Source: CAYQJL01 sp964612295 (GTDB lineage: Bacteria > Eisenbacteria > RBG-16-71-46 > CAIMUX01 > WJJG01). From it: DNA of 64,000 nt. The notes under the pieces were generated by a model that saw only the letters and a program-made list of their open reading frames with translations, was not told where the DNA came from and made no database searches. The position numbers and the translations under genes are program-made. Of this stretch, positions 39,418 through 48,261 are shown piece after piece (position 1 is the stretch's first letter; every line of letters begins with the position of its first letter). The stretch is from contig CAZTDY010000004.1 of the NCBI GenBank assembly GCA_964612295.1, positions 79,268-143,267 on the forward strand, given 5' to 3'.

Positions 39418-42260
39418 TGAAGACCTATCCGATCAACTTGACCCTCAATGGGGAGCCGGTCGCCCTCGAGGTCCCTGCGCAGCGGACTCTTCTGGAGTTG
39501 CTCAAGGGAGATCTGCACGCCAACAGCGTGAAGCTGGGTTGCGGCATCGGCGAGTGCGGCGCGTGTACGATCATCATGAACGGGGAACCGGTCAACAGCT
39601 GCCTGGTTTTCGCGATCGATGCCGACGGCGCCACCATTGAGACTGCGGAAGGTGAGATCGAGGACGGGCTGCTCTCCGATCTGCAGCAGGCGTTCATCGA
39701 CCACGGCGCTATCCAATGTGGTTTCTGCACACCCGGCATGATCACCTCCGCCCGCGCGTTGCTGCGAAAACGCGCGCAACCCACCCGCGAGGAGATCGTC
39801 GAGGCCCTGGCCGGCAACTACTGCCGGTGCACCGGATATGAACCGATCATCGCCGCCGTCGAGGCAATTGCCCAGGCCGGCGCGCCCGGTAAGTACCAGC
39901 CGAAGCCGGCGGAGGCGCCTCCCTATGTCGGCGGATCGACCCCGCGCGTCGACGGTGTGGAGAAGGTCGCCGGGACCGCGACCTACGTGCACGACCTGGT
40001 CCTGCCGGGAATGCTGCACGCACGGATCAAGACCTCCCCCTGTGCGGCCGCGCGCATCGTGCGCATCGAGACGGAGAAGGCCGCCGCCATGCCCGGGGTT
40101 CGGGCAGTGCTGACGGGCGCCGATCTGCCGTACAAGCTCGGCTTGTACATGCAGGACAAAGATATCCTGGCCCGGGACGTGGTTCGTTACCAGGGCGAGC
40201 CCGTCGCCGCCGTGGCCGCAAACACCCTTGAACAGGCCCGGGCCGCATGTGACGCAATCGAGATCGAGTACGACGCGCTGGAGCCCGTGCTCAATGCGCG
40301 TGACGCTCTTCACGCGGACTCGCCACGGGTTCATCCGGAACTGGGACAGTATTCGTGGATGGAAGGTGTCTTCTTCCCCCAGCCGGACACCAACGTGGCC
40401 CACCACCAGAAGGTCCGCAAAGGCGATGTGGCCGCGGGATTCGACGCGGCGGCCCAGACCTTCGAATTCAACTTCACCAGCCAACCGGTGCAGCATGTGC
40501 CGATGGAAACCCACACCGCGATCGCCGAGGCGAAGCCCGGTGGAGGAGTCGAGATCACGACGTCGGCGCAGTCGCCCTTCACCGTGAGGCATCTTTTCTG
40601 CCACACCTTTGACCTGCCCACCCACAAGGCGCGCGTGCGGGTGCCGCACGTCGGTGGCGGGTTCGGCGGCAAGGCGGGCATTCATCTCGAGCCCTTGGTC
40701 TACTGCCTGTCGAAAGCGGTGGGGGGACGCCCGGTCAAGATCGTCGCGACCCGGGAGGAAGAGTTCAACACCCTCCCCTCCCGCCAGGGCCTGGATGCTC
40801 GCATCAAAACGGGTGTCGCTGAGGACGGTACGATTCTGGCGCTCGAGATCCAGTATCTGTGGGATGCCGGCGCCTACGCCGATTATGGCGTCAACATTGG
40901 GCGGGCCGCCGCCTATTCCGGCGCAGGGCCGTATGTCGTGCCCAACTGCAAGCTCGACTCGAAGGTAATCTACACCAACAAGGTCTTCGGCACGGCGTAT
41001 CGCGGGTTCGGGCATCTCGAGGTCCATTGGGCGATCGAGCGCAACATGGATCTCATCGCGGGCCGGATGGGAATCGACCCCTATGAATTCCGCCGGAAGA
41101 ATCTCCTGCGCATTGGGGAGACGACGATCACCGGCGAGTCCTTCACCGAAGGGCATGGACATCCCGAGGAGTGTCTCCGGCTGGTGGCGGACGCCATCGG
41201 GTGGACACCACAGACGCGCCCGGCCGAGATCGTCAGGCCCGGGTCGGGACGGGTGCGCGCCAAAGGGATCGCCGTTCTTCACAAGGCTCCGGCGATGCCC
41301 ACCTTCACATCCTGTTCAGCAGTGATCAACTTGGCCGCCGATGGGGCTGCCACCGTGCTCATCAGCGGCGTGGACTACGGCCAGGGCACCTATACATCCC
41401 TCGCCCAGATCGCCGCCGACGAACTCAAGATCCCGGTCGAGACGGTGCGGGTCCCGTTCGAGAGCGACACGGATTTCACACCCTACGACTGGCAGACAGT
41501 GGCCAGCCGATTCGCGGTGATGGGCGGCAATGCCGTCATCATGGCGGCGCGCGACGCGTTGGAGCAGATCAAGGAGATCGCCGCCCGGGTGCTGGAGGTT
41601 CCCCCCGAAGATCTCGTCTGCGAGGATCGGCAGGTGTGGGCCAAGGACCGACCGGACGAGCCGCTCCACTACCGCCAGCTCGTGCTGGGGTACACCTATC
41701 CCAACGGCAATGCGATCGGTGGGCCGGTGATCGGGCGGGGACGTTACATCGCCAAGGGGCTGACGAATCTCGATCCCCAGACCGGGCAGGGGCTCCCCGC
41801 GCTCAACTGGACCTACGGGGCGCACGGGGTCGAGATCGAAGTCGACACCGATACCGGTGAGATCCTTGTTCTCCAGATCGCCTCCGCCTTCGATGTCGGC
41901 AAAGTGCTCAATGAACAGCAATGCCGATCCCAGGTGATCGGCGGGGTGGTTCAAGGGCTGGGCTCCACCCTGTGCGAGAAGTTCGTGTTCGAGAACGGTA
42001 GGCTCCTGAACAACTCGTTTGTCGACTACAAGATCCCCACCGCGAAGGATGTACCGCTGTCGATGCGCGCATTCTTCATCGAGACGCCGCATCCGCAGGG
42101 GCCATATGGAGCCCGCGGCGTGGGAGAACACCCGATGATCTCTGTTCCCAGCGCCGTGGGCAATGCGCTCGCCAATGCCACGGGGCATGAGTTCTTCGAG
42201 CTGCCGCTGGATCCCGAACGCGTGTACTTGACTCTCAAGCACGCTGGCAAAGAGGGCTAA
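39417..42260 (+). CDS. Molybdenum hydroxylase, fused [2Fe-2S] and molybdopterin catalytic subunit
   Basis: A 947-residue fusion. Residues 1-155 hold two [2Fe-2S] clusters (CGIGECGACT with a later Cys in VNSC, and CGFCTPGM with YCRCTGY). From about 175 comes the catalytic part, with VPHVGGGFGGK, TAYRGFGHLEVHW and the C-terminal GARGVGEHPM holding the base Glu. The loop is AYRGFG, not the AYRCSFR of CO dehydrogenase, so it is a hydroxylase. Members hydroxylate N-heteroaromatic rings or aldehydes using water: purines, nicotinate, isoquinoline, quinaldine, 4-hydroxybenzoyl-CoA. Following genes for amide and carbamoyl chemistry favour an N-heterocycle. Most relatives have separate small and large subunits. 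Confidence 0.92.
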   Translation: MKTYPINLTLNGEPVALEVPAQRTLLELLKGDLHANSVKLGCGIGECGACTIIMNGEPVNSCLVFAIDADGATIETAEGEIEDGLLSDLQQAFIDHGAIQCGFCTPGMITSARALLRKRAQPTREEIVEALAGNYCRCTGYEPIIAAVEAIAQAGAPGKYQPKPAEAPPYVGGSTPRVDGVEKVAGTATYVHDLVLPGMLHARIKTSPCAAARIVRIETEKAAAMPGVRAVLTGADLPYKLGLYMQDKDILARDVVRYQGEPVAAVAANTLEQARAACDAIEIEYDALEPVLNARDALHADSPRVHPELGQYSWMEGVFFPQPDTNVAHHQKVRKGDVAAGFDAAAQTFEFNFTSQPVQHVPMETHTAIAEAKPGGGVEITTSAQSPFTVRHLFCHTFDLPTHKARVRVPHVGGGFGGKAGIHLEPLVYCLSKAVGGRPVKIVATREEEFNTLPSRQGLDARIKTGVAEDGTILALEIQYLWDAGAYADYGVNIGRAAAYSGAGPYVVPNCKLDSKVIYTNKVFGTAYRGFGHLEVHWAIERNMDLIAGRMGIDPYEFRRKNLLRIGETTITGESFTEGHGHPEECLRLVADAIGWTPQTRPAEIVRPGSGRVRAKGIAVLHKAPAMPTFTSCSAVINLAADGAATVLISGVDYGQGTYTSLAQIAADELKIPVETVRVPFESDTDFTPYDWQTVASRFAVMGGNAVIMAARDALEQIKEIAARVLEVPPEDLVCEDRQVWAKDRPDEPLHYRQLVLGYTYPNGNAIGGPVIGRGRYIAKGLTNLDPQTGQGLPALNWTYGAHGVEIEVDTDTGEILVLQIASAFDVGKVLNEQQCRSQVIGGVVQGLGSTLCEKFVFENGRLLNNSFVDYKIPTAKDVPLSMRAFFIETPHPQGPYGARGVGEHPMISVPSAVGNALANATGHEFFELPLDPERVYLTLKHAGKEG

Positions 42261-42262
42261 TC

Positions 42263-43780
42263 GTGGCCGGTTCTGTCTCTCATGTCACGGTCCACCGGGA
42301 CAGCTACCATGACTCCGTGTTGCTCATGCGGCTCACGCAGGAACTCAAGGCCAAGAGCGGCATCGAGGATGCCGTGGTGGTCATGGGAACCCCCCACAAT
42401 CTGGACCTTCTCCGGCAAAGCGGCTTCAGCGGTCCCGAACTCGATGCCGCCGGCGCGAACGATCTGGTCATTGCCGTCCGGGGCAAGGTGACGCCTGAGT
42501 TGATCGAAGGAGCCATGGCGGAGTTGCTGCAGGGCGACCGGTCTTGTGCACCCGATGAGATCCGCCCGGGATCACTGAGCGAGGCAATCGAGCAGCATCC
42601 GGAAACGAATCTGGTTCTCATCTCGGTTCCGGGTGCACGGGCCGCCCGGGAGGCGCGGCGCGCGCTGGCCGCCGGGCGCCATGTCATGGTGTTTTCGGAC
42701 AATGTCTCCCTCGCCGATGAGGTCGAACTCAAAGAGCAAGCCCGCCGCAGCGGTCTGCTGATGATGGGCCCCGACTGCGGCACGGCCGTCATCAACGGCC
42801 ATCCCCTGGCCTTCGCCAATGCCGTGCGGCGCGGACCCATCGGCGTGGTCGGCGCCTCCGGCACGGGCATCCAGGAGATCACCTGCTGTATCCATCGCCT
42901 TGGAGGCGGCGTCTCCCAGGCCATCGGCACGGGGGGGCGCGATCTCTCCGACGAGGTGGGTGGAACGATGACCGTCTTCGGCATCGAAGCCTTGGCTGCG
43001 GATCCCGCCACGGAAGTCCTGGTGGTGGTCTCGAAGCCGCCGTCGGAAGCTTCAGCCCAGAAGATCATCAAGGCCCTGGCCGCCACGCCAAAGCCCAGCA
43101 TCGTTCACTTTGTCGGCGCCGATCCGCGTCCCGCCGACGAAGAACGCCAAATCCAGTTCGCCGACACCTTGGCCGGGGCGGCCGAGCTGGCGTGCCGGTT
43201 TGCAGCGGACGGATACGCTCCGGCGCAGTCGAGTGAGCCGGACCCGCGGATGGTTGAACGGTTGGCGGGCTCATTGCCTCGGGGCGCGACCCTGAGAGGG
43301 CTATTCTGCGGGGGAACCACGGCGCATGAGGCGCTGACGATCCTGGCGCGCGCAGGGCTCGCGGTATCCTCCAACCTGAAGACGGCGAACGCGGCCAGCC
43401 AAACTGGCGGGAATTCTCTGCTGGATCTGGGCGCGGATGAGTTCACCCAGGGCCGGCCTCATCCGATGATCGAACCGAGCTTGAGAAACGAGCGATTGAT
43501 CGAGGAGATCGCGAATCCGGATGTGGGACTTCTGCTGTTCGACCTGATCCTCGGGTTCGGGTCTCACGCGGATCCCGCGGGCGTACTTGCAGAGGGAGTT
43601 GATGCCGCTCGCAAGGACGGCCGCGAGATCGTGGCGATCGCTTCCATCACCGGCACCGACGACGATCCGCAGGACTTCGGACTGCAGCAGCGCAAGCTCG
43701 AGGGAGCCGGGATCGTCATCGCTCCAGACAACCGCGCCGCCGCGCAACTCGCCGCAGCAGTGATGCGGAGGATTCGTTGA
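42263..43780 (+). CDS. FdrA-like protein (AllF-type carbamoyltransferase subunit)
   Basis: A 505-residue FdrA-family protein starting at GTG 42263 behind AGAGGG. It is built like succinyl-CoA ligase: a CoA-binding-like domain, then GPDCGTAVINGHPLAFAN, VVGASGTGIQEITC and SQAIGTGGRDLSDEVGG. The C-terminal ligase domain contains GLFCGGTTAHEAL. In E. coli the homologue AllF (formerly FdrA), with AllG and AllH, forms oxamate carbamoyltransferase in allantoin breakdown. Homologues of all three are encoded here (42263, 43780, 46075). The expected reaction is phosphorolysis of an N-carbamoyl carboxamide to an amide plus carbamoyl phosphate. The actual substrate in this operon is unknown. Confidence 0.85.
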   Translation: MAGSVSHVTVHRDSYHDSVLLMRLTQELKAKSGIEDAVVVMGTPHNLDLLRQSGFSGPELDAAGANDLVIAVRGKVTPELIEGAMAELLQGDRSCAPDEIRPGSLSEAIEQHPETNLVLISVPGARAAREARRALAAGRHVMVFSDNVSLADEVELKEQARRSGLLMMGPDCGTAVINGHPLAFANAVRRGPIGVVGASGTGIQEITCCIHRLGGGVSQAIGTGGRDLSDEVGGTMTVFGIEALAADPATEVLVVVSKPPSEASAQKIIKALAATPKPSIVHFVGADPRPADEERQIQFADTLAGAAELACRFAADGYAPAQSSEPDPRMVERLAGSLPRGATLRGLFCGGTTAHEALTILARAGLAVSSNLKTANAASQTGGNSLLDLGADEFTQGRPHPMIEPSLRNERLIEEIANPDVGLLLFDLILGFGSHADPAGVLAEGVDAARKDGREIVAIASITGTDDDPQDFGLQQRKLEGAGIVIAPDNRAAAQLAAAVMRRIR

Positions 43781-45225
43781 TGGCGACCGAGAGAGTCACA
43801 GCACTGTTCGAGCAACCCCTGGCCGTGATCAACCTGGGCCTGGCGGAGTTCGCCGAGAACCTCACGGTTCAGGGGGCCCGGGCCGTGCAGGTCGATTGGC
43901 GCCCTCCTGCGGGGGGCGATCCGGCCACCCTGGAGGCAATCGACACCTGCTACGACGATGCGGGGCAACTGGCGGAGTCTATCGCCAAGGCCAATCGCGA
44001 GGCGATCGACCGGCTGCTGCGCGCGCGTCCCACGATCGTCGATATCGCCACGGCCGCCGAGGTGATCCCCGGCATGCGCCCAAACCTGATCCTGCACGCC
44101 GGGCCTCCGGTCCCGTGGGAGCAGATGAGTGGGCCCACGCGCGGCGCAGTGATGGGCGGCCTGGTCTATGAAGGACTGGCCGAAACCCCGGAACAGGCCG
44201 CCGAACTCGCGGCCTCCGGAGAGATCGATTTTGAGCCCTGCCACCATCACCAGGCGGTTGGACCCATGGCCGGCGTGGTGACCGCGCGCATGCCGGTCTG
44301 GGTGCTCGAGAACACCGCGTTCGGCAACCGCGCCTTCTGTACCCTCAACGAGGGCCTGGGCAAGGTCCTGCGATATGGAGCCTACGGCGAAGAGGTCATC
44401 GATCGCCTCCGGTGGATGGAAGATACCCTCGCGCCGCTCCTCAAAGGCGCGCTCGAGCGGCACGGCCCCATCGACATGCGCAGCCTGATCGCCCAAGCGC
44501 TGCAGATGGGAGATGAGGGACACAACCGCAATCGAGCCGGGACCTCGCTCTTCATCCGGGCATTGTCTCCGCACCTGGCGCACTCGCGATTCGCGCCGGA
44601 GCAGATCGAGGCGGCCTACACGTTTCTCGATGGAAACGATCACTTCTTTCTCAATCTGAGCATGCCGGCCTGCAAGTGCGCCCTCGATCCGGCCCGGGGG
44701 ATCAGGCACAGCACGATGGTCACCGCGATGTCACGCAACGGCACGGAATTCGGAATCCAGATCTCGGGTTGCGGGAATCGCTGGTTCACCGCTCCCGCTC
44801 CGATGGTGGAGGGGCTATACCTACCCGGCTTCGATGCAGAGGATGCCGCCCCCGACATCGGAGACTCCGTCATCACCGAAAGCGCCGGCATCGGAGGATT
44901 CGCCATGGCCGCCGCCCCCGCGATTGTACAGTTCGTCGGAGGCAGTGCGACTCAGGCTCTCGCGTTCACGCGGCGCATGTACAGCATCACGCTGGCCGAC
45001 CACTCGGCCTACAAGATTCCAGCGCTGGACTTCCGGGGAACGCCCACCGGAATCGATGCGCTCAAGGTTGTGGAAACCAGTATAGTCCCCGTCGTCAACA
45101 CCGGCATTGCTCACCGGCAGGCCGGTATCGGCATGGTCGGCGCAGGTTTGGTCAAACCGCCGATCGAGTGTTTCTGGAAAGGCCTCCGTGCTTTCGCCGA
45201 GGGCCTGCGAGGAGAAAAGACATGA
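43780..45225 (+). CDS. DUF1116 protein (YlbE/AllG-type carbamoyltransferase subunit)
   Basis: A 481-residue DUF1116 protein. Typical segments are LHAGPPVPWEQMSGPTRGAV, FEPCHHHQAVGPMAGV, MGDEGHNRNRAGTSLF, VTAMSRNGTEFGIQISG and SIVPVVNTGIAHRQAGIG. The family is the second subunit of AllFGH oxamate carbamoyltransferase. The ATG at 43780 shares its A with the fdrA stop codon, so the two are translationally coupled. The many His and Asn in the conserved blocks suggest a metal or phosphate site, but catalytic residues are not established here. Confidence 0.88.
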   Translation: MATERVTALFEQPLAVINLGLAEFAENLTVQGARAVQVDWRPPAGGDPATLEAIDTCYDDAGQLAESIAKANREAIDRLLRARPTIVDIATAAEVIPGMRPNLILHAGPPVPWEQMSGPTRGAVMGGLVYEGLAETPEQAAELAASGEIDFEPCHHHQAVGPMAGVVTARMPVWVLENTAFGNRAFCTLNEGLGKVLRYGAYGEEVIDRLRWMEDTLAPLLKGALERHGPIDMRSLIAQALQMGDEGHNRNRAGTSLFIRALSPHLAHSRFAPEQIEAAYTFLDGNDHFFLNLSMPACKCALDPARGIRHSTMVTAMSRNGTEFGIQISGCGNRWFTAPAPMVEGLYLPGFDAEDAAPDIGDSVITESAGIGGFAMAAAPAIVQFVGGSATQALAFTRRMYSITLADHSAYKIPALDFRGTPTGIDALKVVETSIVPVVNTGIAHRQAGIGMVGAGLVKPPIECFWKGLRAFAEGLRGEKT

Positions 45226-46055
45226 AACTCATCGACCTGACGATCCCCCTCGGCATCGGCACGCCGCCCTGGCCGACCTATGAACCGCTCCAGATGAAAT
45301 ACTTCAAGCGGCTGGCGCCCCACGGGGCCAATGGGCAGCTCCTCACCCACTCGAACCATGTCGGCACGCACTTAGACGGAGAGATTCACTTCTACACCCC
45401 GGGCAAGGACATCGCCAGCCTGACCCTGGACTATCTGGTCGGAGACGGTGTCGTGGTGGATCTCTCGGATTGTGTCGGCGACTACGACGTCTACACCTCG
45501 GCGATGATCGAGGAGCGGGTGGAGGTGAAGGAAGATGACATCCTCATCATCAGCACCGGCTATCACAAGTATGGATGGGATCAGCCGACCGCCGATGAGA
45601 TCGCCTACATGGTCAAACACCCCGGCCCCGACCGGGAGTTCGCCGAGTGGGCCAAGAAGAAGAAGATTCGCTGGATCGGGGTCGATTGCGGCAGCGCCGA
45701 CCATCCCATGAACACCATCATCCGCCAGTGGTGTCCGCGGCAGGCGAAGGAGGCCGATGCGCACTTCGTCAAGAAGTACGGCATGCCGCTGGATGAGTAC
45801 TTCGACGATTCGAAGTATCAGCTCATGCACCTCGAGATGTTCAACCACGGCATTCTCCATGCCGAATGTCTGGGAGGCGACATCGAGCTCCTCCTCAACC
45901 AACGCGTGCAGATCGGCTGTTTCCCGTGGCGTTTGGTGGATGGGGAAAGCTGCATCTCTCGCATCGTGGCGTTCGTCGACGATGCCCGCTACGAGGAGCT
46001 CATGAAGGTCAAGGCCGGAGCCACGCTGACCAAGTGGGGTGATGTGGTCGGCTAG
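45222..46055 (+). CDS. Cyclase-family metal-dependent amidohydrolase (kynurenine formamidase / isatin hydrolase fold)
   Basis: A 277-residue protein of the cyclase family (PF04199 type). The divalent metal motif is HVGTHLDGEIHF, with His46, His50, Asp52 and His56 as ligands or base; the family consensus is HxGTHxDxPxHF. The N-terminus MKLIDLTIPLGIGTPPWP is also typical. Characterised relatives hydrolyse amide bonds in N-formylkynurenine or open the lactam ring of isatin. Placed after a molybdenum hydroxylase, it could open a hydroxylated N-heterocycle. The ATG at 45222 overlaps the stop of the DUF1116 gene by 4 bases. Confidence 0.87.
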   Translation: MKLIDLTIPLGIGTPPWPTYEPLQMKYFKRLAPHGANGQLLTHSNHVGTHLDGEIHFYTPGKDIASLTLDYLVGDGVVVDLSDCVGDYDVYTSAMIEERVEVKEDDILIISTGYHKYGWDQPTADEIAYMVKHPGPDREFAEWAKKKKIRWIGVDCGSADHPMNTIIRQWCPRQAKEADAHFVKKYGMPLDEYFDDSKYQLMHLEMFNHGILHAECLGGDIELLLNQRVQIGCFPWRLVDGESCISRIVAFVDDARYEELMKVKAGATLTKWGDVVG

Positions 46056-46074
46056 CCTTCCAGGGGTCCACGCG

Positions 46075-46944
46075 ATGTACAACCCACTGAGAGCGGGAGC
46101 CCCCGCCGCCAGCGCCCTCGCGCGGGATGGGGCAGGGCAGGTGGCCTCGGTTCATCGCCGGGCGATCAATCTGCTGTTTGACGACGGATCGTTGATTGGT
46201 TTGCTGCCGGCGAATCACCCGATTCATCCCTGGGCGGCGTCGGGGGTGTCCTGGGATGCGGACCTGTTCGAGGCGGGCGCATCCTTTGAGACGAGCAAAG
46301 GTGTGTTGGCCGCGGGACGCCTGCGTCTCGACCTCACGGACATCGAAGTCGTTGACCTACGATTGACTCGCCGCCCGGCGATGTTGTCTGCGGCGGCGGT
46401 CGAAACCATCGCGGCCATTGACGCATCTTCCGATGCCGACGATCCCCTCGTGCCTCTCGGCCGTGACGAGCTGCAGAGCTGCCTGACGGGAAGCGATATC
46501 GTGAACCTCATCGATCTGGTCGGCAGAGGACTCGGTCACACGCCCTCCGGTGACGATGCGCTTCTGGGAATTCTCGCTGGATTGGATTTCTGCCTGGATA
46601 GCTGGCCCCCCGCCGCTCGGTTGCGCGATCAGGTGAGCGCTGCCCTTCAGGACCAGGCTCTCTTGTCGCGGACAACGCGTCTGTCAGGTCAGCTGTTCGA
46701 GACGGCGGCGGCGGGGCAATACCCCGAGCCTCTCCGGGATCTCCTTGAAGCCATCTGCGGGATGGCCCCCCAAAACTCCCCGATCGACAGATCGGTTAGG
46801 GATCCAGTCTCGCGCACTGCTGTTATAGAAGCAGCTGCCAGGCTGCGGTCGTTGGGCCGAACTTCAGGTCCCGCAACGTTGCGCGGATTGGCGGCCGTGA
46901 TGACTGCGGCTTGTGGCGAGCGGCGGGGGACCGCCCGCACGTAA
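46075..46944 (+). CDS. DUF2877 protein (YlbF/AllH-type carbamoyltransferase subunit)
   Basis: A 289-residue DUF2877 protein. The diagnostic motif GRGLGHTPSGDDALLG lies near residue 150. The N-terminal domain has VHRRAINLLFDDGSLIGLLP. It corresponds to AllH, the third subunit of E. coli oxamate carbamoyltransferase, and closes the FdrA, DUF1116, cyclase, DUF2877 gene string. The ATG at 46075 follows CAGGGG and is preferred to ATG 46042, which would overlap the cyclase gene. It is the last gene of the operon; 204 bases of non-coding sequence follow. No carbamate kinase gene is in the window. Confidence 0.83.
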   Translation: MYNPLRAGAPAASALARDGAGQVASVHRRAINLLFDDGSLIGLLPANHPIHPWAASGVSWDADLFEAGASFETSKGVLAAGRLRLDLTDIEVVDLRLTRRPAMLSAAAVETIAAIDASSDADDPLVPLGRDELQSCLTGSDIVNLIDLVGRGLGHTPSGDDALLGILAGLDFCLDSWPPAARLRDQVSAALQDQALLSRTTRLSGQLFETAAAGQYPEPLRDLLEAICGMAPQNSPIDRSVRDPVSRTAVIEAAARLRSLGRTSGPATLRGLAAVMTAACGERRGTART

Positions 46945-47148
46945 CCTGAGCCGCGTATGCGATCGTGGACATGAAGTACGCGCCCAGGCACTACCGGCGC
47001 GCCGGCCGACGAAACACCCAGCAGCGCAACATGTGACTGGGTTGCCCGTTAGCCTCCCCACCCCTCTCCCAGCCAGCCTGGCACACACCTTGAACCTGCA
47101 TGCGGTGAAAACAAGCCCCGTACAGACCCCTGGAGGGAGGCAACTAAA

Positions 47149-48153
47149 ATGAGACGCTCCAGCCTGAACATCGTTCTGGCCCTGATGGCCCTGCTGCCAT
47201 CAGCCGCGCTGGCCGGCAGCCCGGCCGCCCACGATGAGATCCTCGTGCTACCCCTTCGCCCGATTGGTGTCAATCCGGCACTGGTGGATGTCGTCACCGG
47301 ACTTCTGGCGGGGGAATTGGAGGGGAAGGGGTTGATCATGATCGATCCCGGCGACGCACAGGCCTGTGAGAGCGCCGCCTGCGCCGAGGAGGTTGCGATT
47401 CGCCGCGGCGCCGGCCGCGTCGTCTACGGGAGCGTGGGTGCGCTGGGAGATAAGAGGGTCGTGCGCATCCACGCCCTCACCGTGAGCGAGGAAAGACCCG
47501 ACTACAGCGATCAGTTCATCACTTTGACGGATGAAGACCTGGAGACCGTGATGGTCCGGATTGCCGAAGGGATCGCGGGAGGGTATCCGAACTCGGATCG
47601 CGCCACGGTCGAATCGGTCATCCAGAGGGAAACCGAGGAGCCCAACCTCCGCGCCAGTCGCCGGGGATTGGGCCTGCGCGCCGGCGTGCTCTATCCCAGC
47701 GGGGAAAGCTTCGGAGCGGCCTCGCGGCTGGTCAATCTGCGAATGGGGTACAAACGCGAAAGCCCGGATCACTTCTTTGAGACCACCTTCCTCACCGACC
47801 TCGCCTGGGGCGACGACGCGATGGATTGGACGCTCTTCTCCGTCTACGGCGCGCGCATTCTGGGCAGGGGTGACTTCTCGCCCTACATCGGTGTCGGCCT
47901 CGGCCTTCACCAGGTCCATGTGGAGGGTAAAGCCACGCCGATCACCAATGACTACGGGTACACCTACACGGCCTCGAACGACCAGAGTGAGACGACACTG
48001 GCGATCGAGTTCGGAGCCGGCATCCTGAACTTCAGGACCTACGGTATGGAGGTCATTTTCGACGCGCGGTACCGGATCATCGTGGACAAATTCGACAAGG
48101 TGAACGGCAAAGGCGCCCACGGCATCCTGCTCAGCTTCGGGACCAGCGGTTAG
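47149..48153 (+). CDS. Exported outer-membrane barrel-like protein
   Basis: A 334-residue protein with a clear signal peptide (NIVLALMALLPSAALAG). The first domain (ILVLPLRPIGVNPALVDVVT, with Cys in CESAACAEE, then GRVVYGSVGAL) resembles the periplasmic domains that precede barrels in FCB and myxobacterial proteins. From about residue 180 on, alternating patterns (RAGVLYPSGESF, FLTDLAWGDD, YIGVGLGLHQVHVEG, IIVDKFDKV) and a final aromatic-poor strand suggest a small outer-membrane beta-barrel. GGAGGGAGG precedes the ATG. Nothing in the neighbourhood defines a role. Confidence 0.65.
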   Translation: MRRSSLNIVLALMALLPSAALAGSPAAHDEILVLPLRPIGVNPALVDVVTGLLAGELEGKGLIMIDPGDAQACESAACAEEVAIRRGAGRVVYGSVGALGDKRVVRIHALTVSEERPDYSDQFITLTDEDLETVMVRIAEGIAGGYPNSDRATVESVIQRETEEPNLRASRRGLGLRAGVLYPSGESFGAASRLVNLRMGYKRESPDHFFETTFLTDLAWGDDAMDWTLFSVYGARILGRGDFSPYIGVGLGLHQVHVEGKATPITNDYGYTYTASNDQSETTLAIEFGAGILNFRTYGMEVIFDARYRIIVDKFDKVNGKGAHGILLSFGTSG

Positions 48154-48261
48154 CCGCCCCGGATGACTTCGGCCACCGGCACTTGCGGCCCAGACTCTCT
48201 TTTCGACAGATCCCGCCCGATAGGGTCGATAAGGACAGTACCTGGTAGGAGGAGACTGTCC

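Noticed and set aside
39303..41282. 659-residue open frame on the minus strand
   Set aside because: It is antisense to the molybdenum hydroxylase genes and has no motif.
46994..47005. CCGGCGCGCCGG palindrome as an operator or terminator
   Set aside because: It is short and made only of G and C in a GC-rich intergenic stretch, and there is no T-run or promoter nearby.
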